A DNA stretch of 64,000 nucleotides from NCBI RefSeq assembly GCF_024679245.1, contig NC_090178.1, positions 13,407,861-13,471,860 on the forward strand, in the 5' to 3' direction. The position numbers and the translations under genes are program-made. Shown here piece by piece: positions 45,116-57,120 of this stretch. How positions within the stretch are numbered: position 1 is the first letter of the stretch; each line of letters begins with the position of its first letter. Below the pieces are notes generated by a model that had not been told where the DNA came from, did not search any database, and saw only the letters and a program-made list of their open reading frames with translations. This stretch comes from Pseudorasbora parva. Lineage: Eukaryota; Chordata; Actinopteri; Cypriniformes; Gobionidae.

Positions 45116-45941
45116 TTAACCCCTTAAGTGTCACCCCCCTTTTTGAAAATATACATGAAAATTCACTATCCAAACTTAAATGGTTGCAATTCAAGAATGC
45201 TTTGGAATATAGACATAAGTTTGGTCTCATTTTAAAGAAGACAGTCAGCAGAGTATTGCTCAAGTGAAATCACTTCAAAAAAATTAAGTTTATAAAAGTT
45301 ATGGAAGTTTAAATGTACTGTAAATCAAATATACTGTACTAGATATTTAATATTTAATATAAAATATATATGTTACAAAATAATGTGGACTCTAAAATTA
45401 CTATCAAATCAAAGCCATATGTCTAATCCATTTGTGTTCCAAATTTGAAGTTGATATCACAAAAATTGAAGTTCCCATGAGATTTTTTTTAGGCGTTGTA
45501 CCACAAATAGCCACCGGGTGTCATTTAAATTCCATTGATTTTTTTAAATGCAATTTCCTGTGTCAAATGTATATATTTTTGTGTAAATATCACAAAACAG
45601 TTTGCAGATATAGATCCGTGAGACTAAGACCTTTCCGACGATATGCGTTTTGTCAAGATTAGAAAAGGTTTTTATTATAAATTAAATAAATATGTTAAAT
45701 AAATATGAAACATGACAACGCCACTTGGGGAGGAGCCCGCTAGAATAATTTAGAGCACCGTTTCCATGGTAACGCAAGGTCCGATTTCAAATCGGGTTGC
45801 ACAGGATGAATCTTGACTTCGTAAGCTTTCGAATGATATATAGTTTGTCAACATTAGATCAGGACAAATATAGGATATATTGTTTTAAACATGAAGTGGC
45901 AAATGGGCCCACCGGTGGGCCAGTGACACTTAAGGGGTTAA
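45116..45941. mobile_element. piggyBac-like MITE
   Basis: TTAA, then CCCCTTAAGTGTCAC on the left; GTGACACTTAAGGGG, then TTAA on the right. TTAA duplication with CCC/GGG outer ends is the hallmark of piggyBac elements. The 0.82 kb body encodes no transposase. Lies between sh3d21 and eva1b. Confidence 0.85.
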
Positions 45942-46453
45942 ACAATAATGCTATAACATCCAGTTGATAAGCATATGTAATTTGAACGCGAAAGGCGAGA
46001 TGCCCATATAAACATTGGTTTTGGTCTGTTTAGCACAGTGTTGCACTTTTTAATGACAAAAGTGCTAATTGTAGAGGATTGATGGTAATGCCAAAACAGC
46101 CCTGAAATGTATCAAAATGTATTTGAATATCTGAATAATCAGGTGTGCAATTATGCCATTTGATATGTCACACACATCTATTCATGTAGGTGTATGAGAG
46201 TTTTATCATAGAAGTCTTATTGGAAAATCAACACATCGGCTGATTGCTATAAATCTGTTACTTGAGATCCTGAGAGCATGACCTATTTTGAGGATGATTT
46301 CAGGCTATATTTAGGAATGCACAATTTATATTAGGATTTTTAAAAATGTATTTATATTGGTCAGTTTTGGATGTTTAATTTATGGTCATTTGCCTATATA
46401 TATATATATAATATCATTATACTATTATTCATTAACGCTCAAATTAACATTGA

Positions 46454-47227
46454 AGGTACACTATGTAACTTTTGGCCTTCTAGCGATTAAAAAACTAAAC
46501 TGCATGCATTTTGCAGAAGAACGTTGTTTTGGTTGCACTTCAGCTCTGCGTGATTGTGCGGATGAATATGGTTATCCTACTGCTCATAAAACATTTACTA
46601 ATTGGCCTATGAGATATAGCCAGTTTAGATGGAAAGGATCTCAGGCTGAGCTGAAGATGTTACTGAAGCTATAACCAATAATAGATACGGTACTTATCTA
46701 TTATTGCTGTAGCTCAGTACTACAACAATATTCAAATGAGCCTTTACAATAGATATCACTTTACAATAAACTCTGTTCGAGAGCAACAAATGGCAATTTA
46801 TCAGTTTAATAACAATTCTTACCTGTAGAGTAATAAAAATTACATTTTTGAAAAGCCTAGCCAATGTTGATTCTTGTTTTATTACGAGGTCACATTCTCT
46901 CTCTTTTTCTTTTTTTCCCGCAACTGGTGATTCTCCGGAGGTTTAAAATTCTCCATGTCGACCTTTCTTGCTCGTTGTGACGACTAACCTGTGTTAATCC
47001 CGCACCATACATGCGTCAAAGTAGCCATAAATGTTTCTCTATGGACATGAGGAGACACGCACAGAGGAGCGTGTATGCAATTTCCAGCGAAAACCATCCC
47101 GACAGGTCTAAAAAATGAACACATAAAAGGATTACCAAAAGTCAAAAACATTTGGAAGAAGTATTGATGATGTACTGACTTATTTAAATCTAGTTCATTT
47201 TGGAAAAAAAAGTTAAATAATGTACCT
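46454..47227. mobile_element. TTAA-type MITE (AGGTACACTATG ends)
   Basis: Left AGGTACACTATGTAACTTTT preceded by TTGA (one change from TTAA); right AAGTTAAATAATGTACCT followed by TTAA. 0.77 kb, non-coding. In the intergenic gap on the 3' side of eva1b. Confidence 0.75.
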
Positions 47228-47599
47228 TTAACAATGTAATATTTAGCGAATATCATAGTAAATATCCTATTTTCATATTGTACACTACACTTTGTAGCAT
47301 TTAAGATGATTGATTTTGTGTTTTATATTTAATTTATTTAGACAAAATAGTATAGATCATGAAAATAATTTTCTTGTCTATGTTGAATTTTGCATTCCTA
47401 TTTAAATTGCTCTGCCGGTTTATAATCTTTGAGTTAAGGCTTGACATGTCTTACATGGGGGATTGTTTTTAAATTACAAAAATAGCTGAAACCAAGCAAT
47501 AACCGGAATAGTGCAAAAGTGCATTTGCTTTCTGTGAGCTTGTAAATATCACATACAAGTCACAAAAACATTTTTAAACCATCAACTCAGACATCAAAG

Positions 47600-47824
47600 T
47601 CGGTATGACTTTTTAATAAGCACCATAACTGGGGGACTGACAGCAACTTGCCCAGTCCAAAGGCTGCATACGGAACAGCTGTACCCATGTTCTGTAGGAT
47701 TACAATAACATCAGTCCAACGTATAATAAAAAAACATGGAAACACCGTCCAATAACAGTTTTGCAGAGTACTGCACTCAAGCAGTGAAATGGCTTAAGTT
47801 TATGTCCAGGAGTTTTTGGGAGCA
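47600..47824 (-). other. eva1b: eva1b 3' UTR (extent inferred)
   Basis: Downstream of the eva1b stop on the minus strand. The first plausible signal is the ATTAAA variant at 47617-47612; a canonical AATAAA lies further on at 47338-47333. The two converging genes are therefore separated by about 3 kb. Confidence 0.45.
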
Positions 47825-48419
47825 TTAGTAGTAGTGCACTCTTCCGATAGTGCCCGTGCCTGTTCCCAGGATATCCGGCTGTCCATTTCTCCAGATTTCC
47901 CTGATGATCCTCTCCCTTTCCTCCAATCGCTGTGCCCGCTCCAGCTCCTCGGCTGAGGTGAACACGTTCCTGCTCAGAGTCCCATCCGGCGTGATGAGGT
48001 GGTTGCTTACAGGGATCTCTGTGGCGCTGTGCCGGACGGGGGACTCCAGGCCTCTTGCATCTTCCTCCTCATCATCATCGCTTTCCTCGTCTTCTTCCTC
48101 CTCACTGTAGTCTTTGAGCTGTTTTTTCTCCGGCGTGGAGGGCGCCACAGTGGTACGAGGCTTGCAGGAAATCCGGATGACCAGGAGGCATAAAGTGAGC
48201 ACCAGGCCAAAACAGACGCCGATGACGAAGTAAAGGCCGAAACTCTCTGGATTGGCTGGATAGAGTGGGAAATAAGTCTGGTTTAGTAATTTAAGTATCT
48301 CCATATCGATTTTCTCCACATTAAAAATATTAAACATGGGAAAAGTTCTGACCTTTAATGTGAGCATAAGCAGCAATAGTGTTGCTCAAGAAATCCATCT
48401 CCTTCCTTTTCACATTCAT
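47825..48419 (-). CDS. eva1b: Eva-1 homolog B, single-pass membrane protein
   Basis: Member of the EVA1 (FAM176) family of small membrane proteins; EVA1A acts in autophagy and cell death, while EVA1B is poorly characterised. Coding exons on the minus strand: 48419-48353 and 48255-47825, joining in phase to 165 aa, the same length as human EVA1B as I recall it. Residues 1-22 are MNVKRKEMDFLSNTIAAYAH plus IK, then ANPESFGLYF leads into one transmembrane helix (about 28-50, ending LCLLVIRISC). A long acidic run EEEEDEESDDDEEED lies in the cytoplasmic tail. The signature FTSAEELERAQRLEERERII and the Gly/Thr tail ending GRVHYY follow. The start is set by the match of MDFLSNTIAAYAHI to the family N-terminus; an open frame through the intron (to 48376) was rejected. 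Converges with sh3d21. Confidence 0.95.
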
Positions 48420-48845
48420 CCTGGCTTTTTCCTGTGTTTCCAAACCTACCGGATAAAAACAAATGTGAAAATAATATTGTGAGCAGTGCTTGCTAGAGCA
48501 CTGCTAATATAATCTGGGTGTTTTCTGACGGTCCCAAGTCAAAACACTACAAAGAATACTTTTTTTAATCAGTATTGTTGGTTCTGATTTTTTTTAGAGG
48601 TAAAATGAGTTGTAAAATATTTATATTATTAAATTGTCAGTATCTTTAAAAAAAAAAAATCTTTTGGAATTCAAAGCTCAAAAAGATTTTTAGACCAAAA
48701 AAAAAAAAAACTATGCCAAAGGTCAAGCTTCTTTGGACAAAATGCTCAGTTTGATACTTTCACTTTTGAAACAATCACATAGCTACTACAATTCTCTTGC
48801 ACTATAAGAGGCAGTACAGAGACAGTGTGTGTGTGTGTGTATAAA
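48420..48845. other. eva1b 5' side: acceptor and intron-like sequence
   Basis: On the minus strand a CACAG acceptor candidate lies about 14 bases before the eva1b start codon, so the upstream DNA is probably an intron separating a non-coding first exon. A short TG repeat sits at 48826-48840. Confidence 0.35.
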
Positions 48846-49155
48846 ACAGAATCAGGAATGATTTGAGGAGCACAGCAACAAGTTTGAGGTGTTGACTTGG
48901 CCTCCAAATTCCCCAGATCTCATCCCAGTCGAGCATCCGTGGGATGTGCTGAACAAACAAGTCCGATCCATGGAGGCCCCACCATGCAACTTACAGGACT
49001 TAAAGGATCTGCTGCTAACATAGATACCCCATACCAAGACACAACTAGTAGAGTTCTAGTAGAATCCATGCCTCGACAGGTCAGGGCTGTTTTGGCAGCC
49101 AAAGGGGGAACAACACAATTATCAGGTCGTAATGTTATGCCCCTTTTGTGTGTAT
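48846..49155 (+). mobile_element. 3' fragment of Tc1-like element (family 1)
   Basis: Matches 5860-6130 closely: ATGATTTGAGGAGCACA, a WPPNSPDLIPVEHPWDVL-type final catalytic block, and the right terminal GTAATGTTATGCC. The 5' two thirds are missing. Stop codons interrupt the frame. Confidence 0.8.
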
Positions 49156-51124
49156 AGTCAGTAAAAATATCCATTCTATTCACTAAACATGTCTAAACAT
49201 CTTTAAAGTCTACAGTCCATCCATGTAAGCCCCTTTGTGAGGTTGAAAGGTCACTATTGCCAGCAGCTAGTGGGGCCCATTTCCTTCTCCATTAAATGTG
49301 TGTAGCCAACAGTCAGACTGTTTTTTATTGGAATAAAGGACATGATACCATTCTCTTCCCTAATGACGTCCATCCAAATTCATCTGCAGCTTTTTCCTTT
49401 CCTGTAGTGTATTTCCTCTCTGACTCTTTTCCCTTCTAACTGTGAACTCCCAAGGAAGACTCATATTTCCAAAGCTGCCACACCCTCACATACAGTATGA
49501 GGGCAAGAGTTTACGGAGGTTATATTTACAGCCCCAAACAAATATATCCTCCCTATGACAGTTCTGCGCCTGCTTCCCATCTCAATCCACACTGATAGCA
49601 GGCGCCACAGAAAATGAAAGACCTGGGGTCATGTGCGCCTGCCGGATCTTACCACACTTCCTGTGGAACCCCTACCCCACCCCACTTCTTTTTTTTAATC
49701 CCATCCACTACAGTCATACAGAACTTCCTGCTGACTTTGGCTTTTCTCAATCACCATTGTTCTCTGTCTGTGAAATCCTTGCATCACACTCAGCGATTCA
49801 AATGCACTTATATATAACTAAGAAATCTCTCATTATCATAACAGTTTGCGCTTAAGAAGATTAACTTTTCAAGATCGATAAAGGACAATAAAACACGCCA
49901 TATCATAACTTTGTGTGAAGAACAAACCAAATTTGAGGTATAAGTTTTCCTATACCATATAAAGCAGTCAGTTTCTCCTCATGACGCACTGTTGTTTCAG
50001 ATGGATCAAGCTTCTCACTGTGGTTCCGCCTGTGTCCACTGATTATCTTAGGCCTTCGTCTATACAATGACAAAAGAAAACACACACACACACAGATGTC
50101 AAACTACATCACATCTAAAATCACTGAGGCATTTGCAGTGCAAACAAATGACAGGTGAAAGTTTGTACTGCGCACACAGGAAGTCAGCTCGAGATCGAAA
50201 AGTCTAAAACAGACTCACGTGTCACCGATGAAAATGCAATAAATCATATCTGAGATGGGTATCCACATGATGAATGAGTCATTAGTGAATTGAGTTAGAA
50301 AAATAAATCACAGTGTGAACTGCCTGAACAGAAGCATCATGAAAAAATGTTTCTTTATACACTTCGAAGTACAAGCCTATTTAGTGTGTGCTACTTATTC
50401 TAGACATTAGGCCCACATTTCATATAGATGGTGTGAAAAATGTGCAAAGCAGGAGGTTTCTTTCAAATGGAAAGTTTGAGTTGGTTTAGTAAAGCCCCTT
50501 TGTTTGCAGTGCCGATTTGGATCTTGCTGACTCTTGAAAGCTCTTAACATGAAGAATTGAGGTAAAAAATCTAAGTGGAATCTAAGTGGCAATCTAATGG
50601 CAGCTGGAGACATGTTTAAAGACCGTCTAAACACCCATTAACCTGCCGTGTTGTTTTGTTTGTGTTTTGTTTTCCCCTGAGGAGGAAATTATTTGCAGGC
50701 CTCTTGCCATGCAATCCTGTCACTCCAACACCAGCGGTTTTCTTTCTCTGACCTCATGTTCTCCAAAGCAGATGTTGCAGGGGAAAATACCAATGTATGT
50801 TATGTTCTGATATCTGGGGCTCAGGGAACATTATTAGTTGGAGCTAACTATAGGAGCATGGCTGAAGTGAAGGTGCAGTTTTTCTTTTAGAAGGACCCTT
50901 AAAAATAACTTGTTGGTGCCCCCTTATGAAGTTAGGTTCCTTGAGCTGTTATTTGTATTGTATCATGAAACAACAGTTCAAAAGTCTGTGTAAGATGTTC
51001 CTTATGCTCAAATATCCAAATAAAATTAATTACTAAGTTAACTGTATCAACTATTTTACTGATCTGCCCACATTGTCGCTATATGATCAATTGAAATAAG
51101 CTGATAACATCACCGTTTGTCTGT
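49156..51124. other. Upstream of eva1b, nothing recognised
   Basis: Two kilobases without a clear repeat end, coding exon or RNA gene. Open frames at 49614-49855 and 50407-50634 have no domain. Confidence 0.4.
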
Positions 51125-51215
51125 ACAGTCGAATCAAATTTTGTTACAATATTGTCCTGTTTAACACTGTGACGCTGCGTTGTAAAAGCGCTATATAAAT
51201 AAAGTTGACTCGATT
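51125..51215 (+). repeat. Retroposon 3' tail
   Basis: GCGCTATATAAATAAAGTTG and the preceding sequence form a tail I recognise from abundant fish SINE/LINE copies. The upstream part is not identifiable. It ends about 20 bases before the next element. Confidence 0.5.
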
Positions 51216-51235
51216 CACCAAAGCTATTTATTTAA

Positions 51236-53629
51236 AGGTGGGAGGGGGGGTGAAACACTCAGTTTCAGTTAATCTCATGTCAATCTTGAGTACCTATAGA
51301 GTAGTATTGCATCCTTCATATCTCCGAAAAGTCTTTAGTTTTATTATATTTATTAAAGAAATATGGGCTGTACCGAGTCTTTCCGGAATAAAAAGAGCGC
51401 CTGGAGGCGTAACGTGTGGGCGTAGCTAAAGAATGACGAGTGCGAACAAAGAGGTGACGTCCTCAAGCGTGGAGAAACCCATGGCTATCGATCTCAGCTA
51501 ATAGATATATGATCCAGAATCAAATTTGAGGCTGAAATAAATTGAACAGGAGAAACAGCAACAGCAGGACGTCCGTCTCTGTGGTATGTACTGTATTTAG
51601 TGGCCTGTCAACATTTGTGTGTCTTTACTCGCAGTTTATGAGGACATGATTCGGTTTATGGACTATTGTATGCGACTAAACCTTAGCAGTAGCAAGCAAA
51701 ACGGTTTTGCACGTCAGACTAGTGTAACGTTATACATAGAACAACAATGGAGTCCGTTAGCGCATTTGAATGACGAAGCACGCGATCGTGTCGTTTACTG
51801 ATGTTTACTCACGCGACGATAGCCAACAGCACAGACATGTAAAGGGGGGGTGAAATGCTGTTTCATGCATACTGAGCTTTTTACACTGTTAAAGACGTGG
51901 ATTCCCATCCTAAACATAGACAAAGTTTCAAAAACTAATGTTGGACGTTTGATGGAGTATTTCTGTGCCAAAAATAATCCTTCAGGTTTCTCACAAGTTT
52001 CGGCGAGTTTTTTTCGAGTATGGGTCTACTTGACGTTAAATAGAGCGGAAGGTCCTTGTATGGGCCGTATGGGCTCTTCTCCCGGAAGGGTGCGCGCGCG
52101 CGTGGCTAGAGGGAGAGAGAGGAAATGCACGCTGTAAACACTCTCAGTCTCAGTTGCAGATCCAGTCGTCCGCGCCGCGCTCCACTTTATTCCTATGGGT
52201 GACGTCGAGCGACTTCAGCGCTTCAGCACAGCATTCCGGGAAGGCAGCGCTACATATGAACCGATTTGAACGCAGAAATGAAGCTTCACAACATCGCTTC
52301 AGTCACGTCGCAAAGTGGATTTCCACGGTCACTGCTGTCACAGGACTTCACCAAATCATACCAAAGAAGTGTGTTTTTGACAGAGCGGTCCTGCTTTGGA
52401 AGATGCCGGTGAGTAAATCAACTTCAAATGTCTCTGCTATTGGCTACCGTCGCATGAGTAAACATCAGTAAACGATACGATCGCGTGCTTCGTCATTCAA
52501 ATGCGCTAACGGTTACTCCATTGTTGTTCTGTATAACGTTACACTATTCTGACTCTGACGTGCAAAACCGTTTTGCTTGCTACCTCTAAGGTCTAGTCAC
52601 ATACAATAGTCCATAAACCGAATCATGTCCTCATAAACTGCACACAAAGGCCCCTAAATACAGTACATACCACAGAGACGGACATCCTGATGTTGCTGTT
52701 TCTCCTGTTCAATTTATTTCAGCCTCAGATTTGATTGTGGATCATTATCTGTATTAGCTGAGATAGATGGGTTTCTCCACGCTTGAGGACGTCATCGCTT
52801 TGCGCTCTTGTCATTCTTTAGCTCCGCCCACACGATACGCCTCCAGGCGCTCGGTTTTTTCCGGAAAGACTCGGTACAGCCCATATTTCTTTTATAAATA
52901 TGATAAAACTAAAGACTTTTCGGAGATATGAAGGATGCAATACTACTCTATAGGTACTCAAGATTGACATGAGATTGACTGAAACTGAGTGTTTCACCCC
53001 CCCTTTAAAGCAGTTTTACTCACCAACTGCTTCCAAAGCAGGACCGAACCTTTATCGCTGGGACCGCTCCATCAAAAACACACTTCTTTGGTATGATTTG
53101 GTGAAGTCCCGACAGCAGTGACCGTGGAAATCCACTTTGCGACGCGACTGAAGCGATGTTGTGAAGCTTCCTGTCATTTCTGCGTTCAAATCGGTTCAAA
53201 TGCAGCGCTGCCTTCCTGGAATGCTGTGCTGAAGCGTTGAAGTCTCTTGATGTCACCCATAGGAATAAAGTGGAGCGCGGTGCGGACTATAACGACATAA
53301 GTGTTCACGGACGACTGGATCTGCAGCTGAGCGAGTGTTTATGGGCGTGCATTTCCTCTCGCTCTAGTGACACGCGCGCGCACCTTACCGGGAGAAGAGC
53401 CCGTACGGCCCATACAAGGACCTTCCGCTCTATCGACGTCAAGCTGACCCATACTCGAAAAAAACTCTCCGAAACTTGTGAGAAACCGGAAGGAGTATTT
53501 TTGACACAGAAATACTCCATCAAACGTCCAACATTAGTTTTTGATACTTTGTCTATGTTTAGGATGGGAATCCATGTCTTTAACAGTGTAAAAAGCTCAG
53601 TATGCATGAAACAGGATTTCACCCCCCCT
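51236..53629 (+). mobile_element. Outer copy of self-nested TTAA element (split)
   Basis: The outer copy consists of 51236-51842 plus 53005-53629 (1,232 bp in all). TTAA precedes AGGTGGGAGGGGGGGTGAAA at the left and follows TTTCACCCCCCCT at the right. It is interrupted in the middle by a second copy in the opposite orientation (51843-53004). No transposase is present, so it is non-autonomous. TTAA and AGGG-type ends suggest Kolobok. Confidence 0.8.
51843..53004 (-). mobile_element. Inner copy of self-nested TTAA element
   Basis: A complete 1,162-bp copy of the same family, inverted relative to its host copy. Left end AGGGGGGGTGAAATGCTG, right end GAGTGTTTCACCCCCCCT, then TTAA; the left flank GTAA is one change from TTAA. 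The internal junction at about 52402-52430, intact here, is the point disrupted in the outer copy. Open frames inside show no domain. Confidence 0.8.
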
Positions 53630-53639
53630 TTAAAAAAAC

Positions 53640-53775
53640 ATTTACTCCTGTGATGGCAAAGCTGAATTTTCAGCATGATAGTCTTCAGTGTCACATGATC
53701 CTTCAGAAATTCTGTCAGTTTCACATTTATTATTATTGTCAATGTTAAAAACAGTTCTTATGCTTAATATTTTTT
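53640..53775. repeat. Fragment of the CAAAAGTTTTGG-family MITE
   Basis: Carries the internal phrases GATGGCAAAGCTGAATTTTC and GTGTCACATGATCCTTCAGA typical of that family, without ends. Confidence 0.5.
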
Positions 53776-53947
53776 GTTGAAATTATGATTTAAAAAAAAA
53801 AAATCTGAATTTTTTGATGAAAAAAATATTAAACCGATTCACACTATGATCCATGTGACTTTGTTTCTTCTGTGGAACATAAAAGGTGTATTTAAAAGTT
53901 GTCATGACATGAGAAATCACATTTGCCTTAAGAGGTATTTGTACCTC

Positions 53948-54130
53948 CAATGTCATGTGATTTCAGCAGTTTGACACGCGATCCAAATCATGAATCGATT
54001 CACTGATTCACAATCATTTGAATCTTTATTTTTTAGGATTGAGCACACACACGGAAGGTCTTACGAGTGTGGAACGACATTAGGGTGAGTCATTAATGAC
54101 ATCAATTTTATTTTTGGGTTAACTAACCCT
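53948..54130. repeat. Right-end fragment of the AGGGTTAG TTAA element
   Basis: The block AATGTCATGTGATTTCAGCA matches 37719-37740, and the right end GGGTTAACTAACCCT is followed by TTAA. The left end is missing. Confidence 0.65.
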
Positions 54131-54334
54131 TTAATTTAATTGAGTTTAACTCATTTTGGGCCAGTGTAATTTAGTTGGTCTAACCTAATTTCATTCAGTT
54201 TAAATTAAATGTATATATTTATAAAATTACATGTTATGCTTGTCAAACTGAAATTAAAACATTTAATTGGAATGAATGCTATAATGAACTTACTATAATA
54301 AACAAATAATAAAATATTTGTGAAATAGATCACT

Positions 54335-54980
54335 GAGTGTCACAGCCTAAACACAGGTGGCACTCTTCTTAATGGTAACTACAAAATTCAACAAGATTAC
54401 AGAAACTCATCTAAATATCCAACATAACTGGACATTAAACACTAGCATTACCTGACAACATCTTTCCATTCACTGAAAAACATAAAATAACACTTTAAAG
54501 GTGTGTAAGTGCGTAGTATTTAGGAGTATGTATTGACAGAAATGTAATATACATAACTATGTTTTCAGTGGTATAAAGACCTTACATAATGAACCGTTAA
54601 CGTTTTTATTTCCTTAGAAAAAGCCATTTCTATCTACACACACGCCGCGGGTCCCCTTACAGTGAAATCGCCATTTTGTGCCGGCATGTTTCTACAGCCC
54701 TAAACGAACAAACTTCTCTACAGAGCACTAGCTACTCTCTGCTGTCTCAAATGACATTCTTGTCCTGTGCGACCACTGTAGGTTTTCCCTGTGCTTCGAA
54801 ATTCAATTCACAACCTCACTGCAGATGCCTTTAAATTTACACAGTGCACCTTTAATCCCTAAATGTACTCTCCTAATGCAGTCCCTTGCAAAGCATGCTG
54901 GGAACTACAGATCCACTGCCCAGTTAGTTTTCAACAAAAATTATTCATGTAGTTTTAACACAAATTAAGTAAATTATAGT
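54335..54980. repeat. Older repeat interrupted by a TTAA element
   Basis: The parts 54335-54498 and 54852-54980 match a continuous stretch near 21730-21990 in the thrap3 intron, including CAGTCCCTTGCAAAGCATGC. The middle is a younger insertion (next entry). Confidence 0.65.
54499..54851. mobile_element. TTAA-flanked MITE (AGGTG ends)
   Basis: TTAA then AGGTGTGTAAGTGCG on the left; TACACAGTGCACCT then TTAA on the right. The paralogous site near 21875 lacks it and reads CACTAATCCC. 353 bp, non-coding. Related to the partial copy at 38600-38830. Confidence 0.8.
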
Positions 54981-55538
54981 CAAATGAACACAATTAAGCT
55001 GTGATAAAATATTTAAAAATAATTATGTTTCTTTAGCTAATTTGAATTCATTAAACTTAACAAGAGGCAAAACATTTTTAAATCTATGCAAGCTTTTTGA
55101 GTGGATGCGCAGAACGCTGAACAGGAAGAAGTGAACATAACGGTCTGCTGAAATGTCTTTTGTGACATTTGAATTCTCAGCTGTAAGCAATCTCATGCAT
55201 AATACAGCGCAGTGATCGAATTAAAAGAGAAAAGATCAAAATCTGATGACGGAAAAGCATACTCTCTAACCACAGAAGCCAATCACCACTCCGAATTTAT
55301 AGATATTCATCACAAAAGTAAAAAAAGTAACTGATCTCACAATGCTTTGTCTTTAAATCATGGTTTTTATGCATCTTATATATATAGTCTATTGCTCAAG
55401 TTTAAGCCTGCGCAATGGACTTTAGTCGGGGTAGATGCCATATTTTACATGAATTAGAATTATAGGGGTAATTAGAATTACTCGAGGTTCATTTATGATG
55501 GTAAAAAAGTTATATATATATATATACACACACACACA

Positions 55539-55632
55539 CTCTAAAAATGCTTGGTTAAAGTAACTCAATTGCTGGGTTAGTCCATATTTGACCCAACATT
55601 GGGTTGTTTTTTTACCCAGAATGTTTTAGAGT
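55539..55632. repeat. 94-bp MITE (CTCTAAAAATGCT ends)
   Basis: CTCTAAAAATGCTTGGTTAA on the left, TTTACCCAGAATGTTTTAGAG on the right with internal GGGTTA/TAACCC-like symmetry. Non-coding. Confidence 0.65.
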
Positions 55633-55655
55633 TATTATGTATATTTATATATATA

Positions 55656-57048
55656 CAGTCTTGTTCAAAATAATAGCAGTACAATGTGACTAACCAGAAT
55701 AATCAAGGTTTTTAGTATATTTTTTATTGCTACGTGGCAAGCAAGTTACCAGTAGGTTCAGTAGATTGTCAGAAAACAAATGAGACCCAGCATTCATGAT
55801 ATGCACGCTCTTAAGGCTGTGCAATTGGGCAATTAGTTGAAAGGGGTGTGTTCAAAAAAATAGCAGTGTCTACCTTTGACTGTACAAACTCAAAACTATT
55901 TTGTACAAACATTTTTTTTTCTGGGATTTAGCAATCCTGTGAATCACTAAACTAATATTTAGTTGTATGACCACAGTTTTTTAAAACTGCTTGACATCTG
56001 TGTGGCATGGAGTCAACCAACTTGTGGCACCTCTCAGCTGTTATTCCACTCCATGATTATTTAACAACATTCCACAATTCATTCACATTTCTTGGTTTTG
56101 CTTCAGAAACAGCATTTTTGATATCACCCCACAAGTTACCATAGTAGGAGAAACATGCCCATATCATGATGCTTGCACCTCCATGCTTCACTGTCTTCAC
56201 TGTGTACTGTGGCTTGAATTCAGAGTTTGGGGGTCGTCTCACAAACTGCCTGTGGCCCTTGGACCCCAAAAGAACAATTTTACTCTCATCAGTCCACAAA
56301 ATGTTCCTCAATTTCTCTTTAGGCCAGTTGATGTGTTCTTTGGCAAATTGTAACCTCTTCTGCACATGCCCTTTTTTTTAACAGAGGGACTTTGCGGGGG
56401 ATTCTTGAAAATAGATTAGCTTCACACAGACGTCTTCTAACTGTCACAGTACTTACAGGTAACTCCAGACTGTCTTTGATCATCCTGGAGGTGATCATTG
56501 GCTGAGCCTTTGCCATTCTGGTTATTCTTCTATCCATTTTGATGGTTGTCTTCCGTTTTCTTCCACGTCTCTCTGGTTTTGCTCTCCATTTTAAGGCATT
56601 GGAGATCATTTTAGCTGAACAGCCTATCATTTTTTGCACCTCTTTATAGGTTTTCCCCTCTCTAATCAACTTTTGAATCAAAGTACGCTGTTCTTCTGAA
56701 CAATGTCTTGAACGACCCATTTTCCTCAGCTTTCAAATGCATGTTCAACAAGTGTTGGCTTCATCCTTAAATAGGGGCCACCTGATTCACACCTGTTTCT
56801 TCACAAAATTGATGACCTCAGTGATTGAATGCCACACTGCTATTTTTTTGAACACACCCCTTTCAACTAATTGCCCAATTGCACAGCCTTAAGAGCGTGC
56901 ATATCATGAATGCTGGGTCTCATTTGTTTTCTGAGAATCTACTGAACCTACTGGTAACTTGTTTGCCACGTAGCAATAAAAAAATATACGAAAAACCTTG
57001 ATTATTCTGGTTAGTCACATTGTACTGCTATTATTTTGAACAAGACTG
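55656..57048 (-). mobile_element. Tc1-like element with deleted catalytic core (family 3)
   Basis: About 210-base terminal inverted repeats start CAGTCTTGTTCAAAATAATA and end TATTATTTTGAACAAGACTG. The left side is preceded by TA. On the minus strand the transposase remnant runs from 56720 (MGRSRHCSEEQRTLIQKLIR, paired helix-turn-helix) through 56365-56057 with the first catalytic block (ILWTDESKIVLLG) and ACFSYYG, then jumps directly to a C-terminal segment (NLWGDIKNAVSEAKPRNVNE). The second catalytic Asp block is lost and a frameshift lies near 56360. Confidence 0.88.
56057..56720 (-). pseudogene. Tc1-like transposase remnant
   Basis: Transposase of the enclosing element. The N-terminal DNA-binding region (56720-56319) is open and includes RRGRKRK, a GRPR-like AT-hook. 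The catalytic region has only the first Asp (WTDESK); the segment that should carry the second Asp is deleted, so it cannot catalyse transposition. Confidence 0.85.
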
Positions 57049-57049
57049 T

Positions 57050-57062
57050 GTGTATATATATA

Positions 57063-57112
<50 letters not shown>

Positions 57113-57120
57113 CACACAAT
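57050..57120. repeat. (TA)n/(TG)n microsatellite
   Basis: Long TA run with short TGTG interruptions just outside the Tc1 element; a shorter TA/CA run lies at 55514-55538 on the other side. Confidence 0.9.

Noticed and set aside
48256..48376. Open frame extending eva1b upstream through 48376
   Set aside because: It reads through the intron. A splice from 48353 to 48255 gives the family N-terminus and the exact expected length.
51850..52471. Protein coded by the self-nested transposon
   Set aside because: Frames differ between the two copies and match no known transposase.
51236..53629. Two independent fold-back transposons
   Set aside because: The inverted blocks interleave, which simple fold-backs cannot do. 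A self-insertion explains all boundaries.
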